Source: Ehretia macrophylla
Lineage: Eukaryota; Streptophyta; Magnoliopsida; Boraginales; Ehretiaceae
Assembly: GCA_037974665.1 (NCBI GenBank)
Contig: CM075765.1
Span: 60,104,247 to 60,168,246, forward strand
DNA length: 64,000 bases
Direction: 5' to 3'
In this document: positions 1 through 10,502 of the stretch, in pieces
How the letters are laid out: each line of letters opens with the position of its first letter
How positions within the stretch are numbered: the stretch's first letter is position 1
The notes under the pieces: generated by a model
The model's database searches: none
What the model saw: only the letters and a program-made list of their open reading frames with translations
Told to the model about the DNA's origin: nothing
Position numbers and translations under genes: made by a program

Positions 1-2369
1 GTTATAATTTTGATGTCAATATTCCTAATACGTGCTAAATGTGCATTCATGAAATTTTCATAAAAAACGGAGTCAGAAATTTTATCGTCGATTTTTAGTG
101 AATAGTATTTTTGAAACACGTCCGCTAAAATTTTGAAACTGGTCTTTTTAACCCTTCTAGACCTAGTCCACGGACTTTAATAGACCTGTGTTTGATGAAA
201 ACGGTTTTAAAATCGGCTTAAGAATTTATTAGGGTTTTTACACCGACTTTTATGAAAATCGAGTTTTAAGCCGACTCGGGTGAAATTGTTTGATTGTAAA
301 ACTTCTTGTCACCTAAAAATAATTTACTTGAGCTATCTTGAGTGTTGAATAATTGTTTTGAACTTTGGTGATCAATAAAATGCATTTAAAGTCAAGAAAA
401 CACTAAAAATACTAAAGTTTCAACTTTGACTTTCATTTGACTTGTTGACTTTCATGCATATATCACCAACACACAATGAAACAAAGCAAAACACCACATT
501 TTCACACACCTTGCAGCCGTGAAAGCTTAGGAAAAAAAGAGATTTTATTCAACTTATTTTCAAAGTAATTTTGCCTTAGAAAACTCATTTAAAGTCCGAA
601 TCTTTTCAAACCGAGCTAGATTCCGCTTGTTGGGCACCTATTGCACGCATTCCTAGCTTTACTTCGGATCAAAGGTGAGAGAAAAATTCTAGATCTCAAA
701 ATGTCATTTTTATGTTTTTGCGTATAATTAATTATTGAACCGTTAGAATGTTAATCTGATGTTAGATTATTGCTCCATGCATGCTAGGGATCGTTATATA
801 CCAATACTACGAATTTCTGTCGGATGTAGCATAATTTTTATTTTCCGGGTATTTAATTTTGATTAAAATGTTCAAAGTTGAATTAAATGAGTTGTGTTGA
901 TCGAAATCGATTGCCGTCGATTTCTAAATACTTGATAATTACGTGTTAGCGCTGTTGTAATACCGAATTTTTGATTACATTGTTCGTGTGAAAACCCGGA
1001 AAATCCAGCCAAGATATCCTAGGGTTTTAGGGTTATCGGGCATGACTTGGAGGTGTTATGGTGGATTTCCGAGAGGGTTAATGTAGTAGGTTGAATGGGT
1101 GAGTGATAGAAACTGATTTGGCAATGTTTGGATTAGTAGATTGTAAGTTATGAATTTTAGAAGTTTAGGTTGTCATTCTTTAATTTCTTGAACGATGCCG
1201 TTAGATGGTTGGGTGGTGTTGAGTGATTGAATTGTGAGTTGTTGATGGGTAAATTAGAGTTTGATTGTGTGTTTAATGCATGTTCGGTTAGATGGCCTAC
1301 TTTGTCATCTAACTTAGTTGTTTGCTGTTTAATGTTATATTGATGTTATATTGATGTTATATTGATGTTTTATTGATTGATTATTGAGTACGGGAATCGG
1401 GCACTTTTGTTGCTGATCTCTCGGAATATTGATGATTGATGTTTATTATTATTGCTGGGTCTCTGGTATGTGTGTGCCACCTCTCGGGCAGCATCGGGCT
1501 GTCGGGTTGATAACGGCATGACTATCAGAGATTGCCTCCAGCTCGCATGACGGAGGTGTCATGGAGGGCGAGGTTATTGGGGGTACCCCGGGTGCGTGAG
1601 TAATGGGGAGTTACAAGAAGAATGGTTGAGATCGTGATGGCGTTTGGAGCTACACCAACTAGAGAGAGTATCCTTTATTGAATGGTCATATAGTTATGTG
1701 ATGATAGTATTATTTATGTTATTGTGTGTTTACTGACTCAAAGGATTATTTCCAAGGAGTTTAGTAAACCTTGCTCGAGATCTATCGGATCCTCACTGGG
1801 CTTATTTATATAAGCTCACTCTCTATTATTGCATGCATACAGGTGTACTTTTACAGGATTACGGGTACGTGCCTCCTGAAGAGGAGAATGTGGAAAACGT
1901 GCCTTACGTGGATGAGTCCTATGTTCTAGAGTCTTATCCTTGGTGTTGTATTGTTTTACTATCTTGTATGTTAACTTAGTCGACTTTTATATGCTTTGTA
2001 GTTCATTATGTAAAAGATGTTGAAAAGATAATGAATTAGTGATGTTGTCTTAGTAGCCTTCCTTTTGTTTATGATTAGGTTGCTAGATTGGCTAAATATG
2101 TTTTTGTAATGTATATTAAGGTTTATGTATTATGTTGGAACGGAGGCGCATAACTATGAATGAGTTGATGAAAGAATATTTAATGTATGAAATAGTTGCG
2201 TTGTATGTTGTTGATTTAATTGTGGAGTTGGTTGGTGATTTGTGGAGTTTGATGTATGTTGTTTTTAAGGGTTGGTTTAGAGCCCTGATGTTCATGCTAC
2301 TGTCGTTATGCTGCCAAAATTATGTTGCGTCCTGACTAATTGTAGGAGGAGTCGAGTTGGGGCGTGACA
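1..2369 (+). repeat. Left LTR of element A (5' end cut by window)
   Basis: It matches 5249-7629 nearly base for base and ends GGGGCGTGACA directly before the primer site. Sites inside: three TTGACT boxes at 426-450; a donor-like AG-GTGAG at 673-679; the CTACTTT-loop hairpin at 1287-1313; an 11-bp tandem repeat (TGATGTTATAT type) at about 1332-1370 with one unit fewer than the right LTR; a GC-rich core at about 1485-1620; and an acceptor-like CAG-G at 1840-1843. No protein gene is supported here. Confidence 0.9.
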
Positions 2370-2374
2370 TTTAG

Positions 2375-2386
2375 TGATATCAAAGC
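2375..2386 (+). promoter_or_regulatory. Primer binding site of element A (tRNA-Met type)
   Basis: TGATATCAAAGC lies five bases after the left LTR. It is close to TGGTATCAGAGC, the plant initiator-tRNA-Met primer site found intact in elements C, E and F. Confidence 0.7.
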
Positions 2387-5119
2387 TAGGTTAGCTGTCA
2401 GCCGGGGTATCCTCAAAATGTGGGTAGTGGTCTAAGCATGCAAGTATGTATTAAGTGAAAGAAAAGTGAAACATATGTTAATATGTTTATGTGATTAATT
2501 TATTTATGTGTCTAACTTTCTATGTGATCAATATGCCTTATGTGTTAAGTGAACTAATGTGGTCAATATGTTCTATGTGATAACGTGTATTACGTACTTA
2601 ATGTGTTTTAATTATTGTGCATTATGTGATCAATGTGTATTATGTGACAATTGTGTTTTACGTGATTTTGTGCCTTGTGTGAAGTTAGTTGTTTATGTGG
2701 TTTTAATTGTTTATAACTAGCTTATGTGAAACAACATGCTTTAGGTGCTCAATGTACTTTAAGTGACCAATGTGAGTTACGTGATCAACTTGTCTTATGT
2801 GAAGTTTGTTGCTTATGTGACTTTAATTGTTTATAACTTACTTATGTGCTATAACCTGTTTATGTGATGTTGGCTTCTTATATGCTGAATTGTATGTTAT
2901 GTGATAATGTTAAATTATATGATAATCATGCATTACGGTGTACCTGTTTTTATGTGATGTAATTGTATATATTCTATAACTGTGGGTGATTCTTTTAGGT
3001 GAAGTAAGGATGACTGCAAGAGTTTTCGGAAATAGTGGTAGGCCATGATTTTGAATTATTATTATTCTAGAAGTTTATCAGTTAGATTTTAATTGTTATG
3101 TTTATGGATTTTAGTTTCGGCTTAGTGGATTGATCTTGATGTTCCTTTAGCGAGAATGAAGTTGTTCGAGGAAATAGCAACGTATCTTGATGATTATAAT
3201 TACTTTTGTTGCCATGTTTAACTTGTTATTACTTGGAGATGAATCATAAGTTGAGGTTTTTGTGAGGTTGTGATTAGACACTTTTGGAGTCTCAACTCAG
3301 ATTATACTTTCTTGAGGTTATTTTAGAATGAATTTATTTGAGGAATTAGTGATGTATATTTGTGAATGGAATGAAGTGTTGTATAACATGTGAATATTTC
3401 TACTATTTGGGATTGCTATATTATTAATGGATATTTTGGAGTTTTGATCTTTAAACCTTGGAGACAATTGGAGTGATTCCTGACTAAAGTTACTTTATTC
3501 GAAGATGTAATTGTTGGGAGATAGAATTATTTGAGGAAATAAGAATGCATTTTGGTGACTGAACATTTACTTGCCTACATTGAGCTTTTGAGTTCTAGGT
3601 GGTATGACTTTCTAAATTGTTGATTGGGGATTCTCTTATATTATAATGTGTTAATATGAATATGTATTGTGTTATTAGATTTTGGAGTATTCTTTAGTGA
3701 ATCTTGTTGGGTAATCGGTGATTTATCTTGTTTAGTGATTGGTCTGGTACGGAATGTAAAATTTTGGAGTGATTTATCTTGTTTGGTGATTGTTATGACT
3801 CCTTAGGTTCTCTAGATCTCCTTAGTGTCTTGTTTTGGAGGAAGATAGATTGTAGGATATGACTTGTTGGTATTTAAATGTGTAGGTGGGATACCCTTCT
3901 TGTGCTTCATAATTCTATCAGTCTTATTATTCTCTTCTACTCTATTCTCACTTATTTGAGAGAGAGTTACACTTTTCTAACATATCAATTATTTCTTGAA
4001 AGTTTTGCTTATTAGATTAATGGATCCTATTCTCATTTGACATTGTTTCTATTCTTAACATTCATATTTGTTTCTTATAGCAATGTCACTTATTGGAGTT
4101 AAGGTTTGAGACTTCTATATTTCATTCTATATATCCAGCCATTGATTTCAATATTTCATTTCATCCTATTACTATTCATTTGAAAGTAATTTTTCCTTTG
4201 GTATACCATTTTACTTGTTCGAATTCCACTTGCTTGATGTACTCCCTACCTAAGTACATCATTGTCATTCTTGTTGATCCTTGTTAATCATATTGTTTCA
4301 TTATTAAATCCTGAGCCATTACTTTGCTTGTAATTGCTCATTTAATATACTCAACATTGTCTTTTCTTATTTATACTTCTTTGGTTATTGCGTGCTGAGA
4401 TACTCATTATCTTGACACTCATATTTTCTATTGAATTAATCATCTCTTATTTCTTAATTTCATTTCGCCTCAAGTACAACTTACTTGTTGGTTCCTTGAA
4501 CAATCATCGAGAATTGAAATATCTACTTGTTCAGGAATTTTTGTTCAACATACTCAGCACTGTTTTGACTCGTCATTATCCTTTGTCCGTACTTATTTAA
4601 CTGAAAGGTGCTGAGACATTTCTTATCTTAGTTATCATGCTTTCTTATTAAACTATTAGCCTCTTGACTCTCTAACCTGTTTGACATCTTGTTCACTTGA
4701 TTGTTGGCTCGAATATGACTTTCCATATTCTTAATTCCTTGTAAATTTCATAAGAGCCATATTCTGACAAATGTCACTTTTGAGATATTCCCTTGATCAG
4801 TAATCATTCATGTTATCGTAAATGAGTTTTTAAACCCTCGGGGTGTTCATAGAGCTCTTTTGTGTAGTATGAGATGATTGATAATTAGTGGTGTCATGCT
4901 AGGACTTTGGAGTTGTGATTTCTTTCATATGCAATAAGATATTAGGTAGGAGAGAATTATGAATTGGAGATTGTCTTGGAACTATGATCATCAACTTGCA
5001 GTCAACAGAGGTTGTTCTTTTGAGGTCTTTGGTTAGGTGTCATCCTAGGAGATAAATAAGAACTAAGAGAAGTATTATTAAGTGTAACGATTGAGGATTT
5101 AATTGTCTGTCAGTTCGAG
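2387..5119 (+). other. Non-coding interior of element A
   Basis: There is no open frame with similarity to a known protein. The first part (about 2440-2990) is rich in a degenerate TTATGTGA / CAATGTG motif repeated many times. The later part (about 3890-4800) is T-rich on the plus strand, and the short hydrophobic frames seen there follow from that composition. I see nothing else in it. Confidence 0.6.
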
Positions 5120-5155
5120 AATTGCGCGGACGCAATTGTTTTAAGGAGGGGAGAA
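5120..5155 (+). promoter_or_regulatory. Stem-loop and polypurine tract before the right LTR of element A
   Basis: AATTGCG, a CGGA loop and CGCAATT form a perfect 7-bp stem at 5120-5137. Eighteen bases later the LTR starts, directly after the purine run AAGGAGGGGAGAA. The same arrangement occurs in every other element of the window whose 3' end can be seen. Confidence 0.75.
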
Positions 5156-7629
5156 TGTGAAACCCCACTTTTCTGCTTTAACTCGATTTACGTGTTTTAT
5201 CTCGTTTTACGTGCATTTGACCTGTTTATGTGTTATATGACCTAGAATGTTATAATTTTGATGTCAATATTCCTAATACGTGCTAAATGTGCATTCATGA
5301 AATTTTCATAAAAAACGGAGTCAGAAATTTTATCGTCGATTTTTAGTGAATAGTATTTTTGAAACACGTCCGCTAAAATTTTGAAACTGGTCTTTTTAAC
5401 CCTTCTAGACCTAGTCCACGGACTTTAATAGACCTGTGTTTGATGAAAACGGTTTTAAAATCGGCTTAAGAATTTATTAGGGTTTTTACACCGACTTTTA
5501 TGAAAATTGAGTTTTAAGCCGACTCGGGTGAAATTGTTTGATTGTAAAACTTCTTGTCACCTAAAAATAATTTACTTGAGCTATCTTGGGTGTTGAATAA
5601 TTGTTTTGAACTTTGGTGATCAATAAAATGCATTTAAAGTCAAGAAAACACTAAAAATACTAAAGTTTCAACTTTGACTTTCATTTGACTTGTTGACTTT
5701 CATGCATATATCACCAACACACAATGAAACAAAGCAAAACACCACATTTTCACACACCTTGCAGCCGTGAAAGCTTAGGAAAAAAAAGAGATTTTATTCA
5801 ACTTATTTTCAAAGTAATTTTGCCTTAGAAAACTCATTTAAAGTCCGAATCTTTTCAAACCGAGCTAGATTCCGCTTGTTGGGCACCTATTGCACGCATT
5901 CCTAGCTTTACTTCGGATCAAAGGTGAGAGAAAAATTCTAGATCTCAAAATGTCATTTTTATGTTTTTGCGTATAATTAATTATTGAACCGTTAGAATGT
6001 TAATCTGATGTTAGATTATTGCTCCATGCATGCTAGGGATCGTTATATACCAATACTACGAATTTCTGTCGGATGTAGCATAATTTTTATTTTCCGGGTA
6101 TTTAATTTTGATTAAAATGTTCAAAGTTGAATTAAATGAGTTGTGTTGATCGAAATCGATTGCCGTCGATTTCTAAATACTTGATAATTACGTGTTAGCG
6201 CTGTTGTAATGCCGAATTTTTGATTACATTGTTCGTGTGAAAACCCAGAAAATCCAGCCAAGATATCTTAGGGTTTTAGGGTTATGGGGCATGACTTGGA
6301 GGTGTTATGGTGGATTTCCGAGAGGGTTAATGTAGTAGGTTGAATGGGTGAGTGATAGAAACTGATTTGGCAATGTTTGGATTAGTAGATTGTAAGTTAT
6401 GAATTTTAGAAGTTTAGGTTGTCATTCTTTAATTTCTTGAACGATGCCTTTAGATGGTTGGGTAGTGTTGAGTGATTGAATTGTGAGTTGTTGATGGGTA
6501 AATTAGAGTTTGATTTTGTGTTTAATGCATGTTCGGTTAGATGGCCTACTTTGTCATCTAACTTAGTTGTTTGCTGTTTAATGTTATATTGATGTTATAT
6601 TGATGTTATATTGATGTTATATTGATGTTTTATTGATTGATTATTGAGTACGGGAATCGGGCACTTTTGTTGCTGATCTCTCGGAATATTGATGATTGAT
6701 GTTTATTATTATTGCTGGGTCTCTGGTATGTGTGTGCCACCTCTCGGGCAGCATCGGGCTGTCGGGTTGATAACGGCATGACTATCAGAGATTGCCTCCA
6801 GCTCGCATGACGGAGGTGTCATGGAGGGCGAGGTTATTGGGGGTACCCCGGGTGCGTGAGTAATGGGGAGTTACAAGAAGAATGGTTGAGATCGTGATGG
6901 CGTTTGGAGCTACACCAACTAGAGAGAGTATCCTTTATTGAATGGTCATATAGTTATGTGATGATAGTATTATTTATGTTATTGTGTGTTTACTGACTCA
7001 AAGGATTATTTCCAAGGAGTTTAGTAAACCTTGCTCGAGATCTATCGGATCCTCACTGGGCTTATTTATATAAGCTCACTCTCTATTATTGCATGCATAC
7101 AGGTGTACTTTTACAGGATTACGGGTACGTGCCTCCTGAAGAGGAGAATGTGGAAAACGTGCCTTACGTGGATGAGTCCTATGTTCTAGAGTCTTATCCT
7201 TGGTGTTGTATTGTCTTACTATTTTGTATATTAACTTAGTAGACTTTTATATGTTTGTAGTTCATTATGTAAAAGATGTTGAAAAGATAATGAATTAGTT
7301 GATGTTGTCTTAGTAGCCTTCCTTTTGTTTATGATTAGGTTGCTAGATTGGCTAAATATGTTTTTTTAATGTATATTAAGGTTTATGTATTATGTTGGAA
7401 CGGAGGCGCATAACTATGAATGAGTTGATGAAAGAATATTTAATGTACGAAATAGTTGCGTTGTATGTTGTTGATTTAATTGTAGAGTTGGTTGGTGATT
7501 TGTGGAGTTTGATGTATGTTGTTTTTAAGGGTTGGTTTAGAGCCCTGATGTTCATGTTACTGTCGTTATGCTGCCGAAATTCTGTTGCGTCCTGACTGAT
7601 TGTAAGAGGGGTCGAGTTGGGGCGTGACA
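5156..7629 (+). repeat. Right LTR of element A, 2474 bp
   Basis: It starts TGTGAAACCCC and ends GGGGCGTGACA. It carries the full set of shared LTR sites: donor-like AG-GT at 5922-5925, CTACTTT-loop hairpin at 6536-6562 and acceptor-like CAG at 7100-7102. The flank GATTA at 7630-7634 should be the target duplication, but its partner is outside the window. Confidence 0.92.
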
Positions 7630-9497
7630 GATTAGGTGATCTAGTTAGATTGTACCTGCTATCACTTAGTTATCCCTCAAATTGAATCAATAGTCTCAAG
7701 CCTTTGTGGCTATAATTGGCCGTTAGATTTTGGCAGACAACCATATCACTATGTTTCATTCTAGTGATTTTAATAAACTTACTTTCAAACATATCCTCTA
7801 CCTTTGGGTAAGAAGGATCATATTCATTTAGGTCTTATTAAACATCTTAGGATGGCGGAGGACTACGATAAAACCCCTTTTTATCGTTTGAAAATCTAAT
7901 ATTTGTTTGCATGTAGGGAGTTGATACAATCTCATCAAAACAATAAGTATTCTACATACTATCAAGCTAATAATCACAATTATAGCAATTTAAATAGTAT
8001 GAATACAAAGATATATGAATGGTGGATCATGGGCTTGACTTTTGGGCTAAAAGAAATAAAAACTATTCTATTTAAAAGATCTTCAACACTTTGAAATCTT
8101 CATTGGGCCTCCAACTTCTTGAAAAAGTCCATTGCGCTTCCAATCCTAGGAAAGGTCAATTGGGCCTTTGTTAAACTATCTCTTTGAAGAATTACATAAA
8201 AGTCCTCACTACTTAATTCTCTCAAATGACAAGAAATAAATTGAGACTTACGTCTCATTTTACAACCCAATAACTTTGGACCCTAAAGCCCAAGTCCATG
8301 ATGAAATTCACCATTCTAAAAATAATAAATATGCATGATTATTCATATCAAAATATAATAACCAACATATTAATTTCTAGCATTCAAGTTTAATCTACTC
8401 ATCAATTATGAAACAATAAACTATTACAATGCCCATTTTGCATAAATATAAAACACCTTCTATACATGCAAGTCATAATGGCCCATTAATTCATAATTTT
8501 TTATAATTAATGATAATCACATGCAAGCCCAAAACTTTAAACAAAGAACAAGTTCATGGCCCATTCTCACAAAGTGGCCCAATAAGTTAAAATCAAGCAC
8601 AAGTAGATGTACACAAGGCCCAAGCCCAATCAACATGTCTCTTAAGGCCCACATACTTTAACTATAGCCCAATAGTCCTTTGAAAGTATTATATCATTAA
8701 ATGATTAACTTTCAATTTTCTTAAATTTAGAAACATCTCAATACTACTTATTAGATAATTTCTAATTTCAAGATTAAAACATATAGGCCAACTATGTGAC
8801 ATATATTTTGCCATATTCGAGACACATAGATAAGTTGCAATCTTGACTATTAAACCCTTTTAATCATCAAGTAGTCCTCAATTAGATTCATATGCATGAA
8901 CATTTAAAATAAGCTTAAAACTACTTTTAAACTTTCAATCTAACACATGCATATAATAGAAATATTCTTTTGAGGACTTCAAGGCAACTACTATCATATT
9001 GTCATATACAACAAAAGCAAAATCAATCTCCTTCGTCAAAGTGTATTTTTGGCCAACACCATATAAAGGCAACACTTGTCTTTTTCTAAACTTTTGACTT
9101 TATGAATCTTCAAAAAGGACTCTTTTAAATATATAAAGATAGTCTACTAATTCCAAGTCTAAAGTCAACATGCAATGACCAAATCTCCATTTATCTTCAC
9201 AAGTTAGCACTTTTAAATAAGAAGACAAGTCATCTAAAGATAGATGTGATTTTCGGCCATCTCTACAAATAGATGTAGCATGCAACTTCAAGCTAAGACA
9301 TATACACACATATATATACTCAAGATCTACATTATCAATCAAAGATTTAAACTAGATATCAACATGCATGTATGTGGGCTAAAGTCTTAACATCAAAGAC
9401 TTACAAATCAACAAGCACATTTTCGACAACAGGGTTCAAAAACACATGACCAACATTTGATAATCAATGGACATAAAAACATGGCTCTAATACCACT
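7630..9497 (-). mobile_element. Element B: probable interior of an older minus-strand LTR element
   Basis: AT-rich DNA with no coding similarity. On the minus strand it begins beside a sequence resembling the tRNA-Met primer site (complement at 9484-9495), which itself abuts a TG dinucleotide at 9498 that could end an LTR. I infer the leader and interior of a non-coding LTR element into which element A inserted. GGCCCA / TGGGCC motifs are frequent at 8020-8680. It could equally be unrelated intergenic DNA that resembles a primer site by chance. Confidence 0.4.
9484..9495 (-). promoter_or_regulatory. Possible primer binding site of element B
   Basis: On the minus strand this reads TGGTATTAGAGC, one base from the usual plant primer site. 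It lies two bases from a possible LTR end at 9498. Confidence 0.45.
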
Positions 9498-10463
9498 TGA
9501 AAGGTCCAAGCCAACATAAGATATCATGTCTCAACATAATTATTAGTTGGATTCAAGATCGCAAAAGTTGTGCATGGATACCTAGTTTTAGCCGAAACTA
9601 CATAGGCTATCAACAAAAATTTTGCAAGTTTTGTCACAAAGGATCAACATGCTAACTTTTTATCATATCTATTGTTCATCAACACATGCTATATATATCA
9701 ACAATACATATAAAAATAAAGAGGTTCATAGGTATACCTCACTTGTAGATCACTTTGGAGATGATGAAGTTGGATGACAAGCTTTTGAACCCTTCTAACT
9801 TGAAGGCCCTAGTTAGTCCAACAAGCATCCAAAGCTCAACCCCACCTTGAAGATAGATTGTGCTAGTATATCTTCAATGTACGAAGCTATGTATGTGTGG
9901 TTATAGATCAAAAAGCAAAAGCTTCATGAACTACATGCCATGGCCGAAAGTTCTAGCTTAAGGTTGAAGAAGATGAAGTTCTTTCTCCTCTCACTTATCT
10001 TCGCCAAATTCTATGTGCATGTATGTGTAGTTGTCACTTGATGAGAAAGAGTATTGTCATCTAATATAAGCTAATAATATATTAAGTGACCAATCACTAT
10101 TGTCACCTTTTCATGACAAGCCATGCAAGCCATTTGATTTCAATCATTAGCTTTAGATGATAAAAGATGATCATCTAAAGGAAAAGCCATGCAGGCCTTA
10201 GGATTGTAATCATTACAATCTAAAGGTAACTTTATTCTCTCTCTTGGCACTTGTCAAAAAGGCTTTATCAACAAAAGCAATGATCAAGATTATTTTGTCT
10301 TTATTCAAGAATGAATTCTATCCACTCGTTTCAAATTCAAATGACAAGAATTGATGACATGGACAATCCTAGTCATCAATCTCTACATGCACAGCCATAT
10401 GTAATTATCTAGTCATTAATTTGCAATTCACTTTTTGACAACTAAGACGATGACGTGCCATTT

Positions 10464-10497
<34 letters not shown>
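10464..10497. repeat. (AT)n microsatellite
   Basis: An uninterrupted TA run of about 30 bp directly before the insertion point of the solo LTR. Confidence 0.9.

Positions 10498-10502
<5 letters not shown>

Larger units (their letters stand above)
1..7629 (+). mobile_element. Element A: non-autonomous Ty3/gypsy LTR element (LARD type), left edge outside window
   Basis: Position 1 onward is repeated almost exactly from 5249, which defines two LTRs around a 2.8 kb interior. The right LTR starts TGTGAAACCCC and ends GGGGCGTGACA. About 90 bp of the left LTR lie outside the window. The interior carries a tRNA-Met type primer site and a polypurine tract but no gag, protease, RT or integrase similarity. 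The LTR is the same family as the solo LTR at 10501 and the LTR of element G at 58872. The two LTRs differ by roughly 1% by eye, so the insertion is young, about 0.4 million years at 1.3e-8 substitutions per site per year. Any mobility would have depended on proteins of a coding relative. Confidence 0.88.

Noticed and set aside
2132-2335. 67-residue frame repeated at 7392-7595
   Set aside because: It is present twice only because it lies in both LTRs of element A. There is no family resemblance and no frame-specific conservation.
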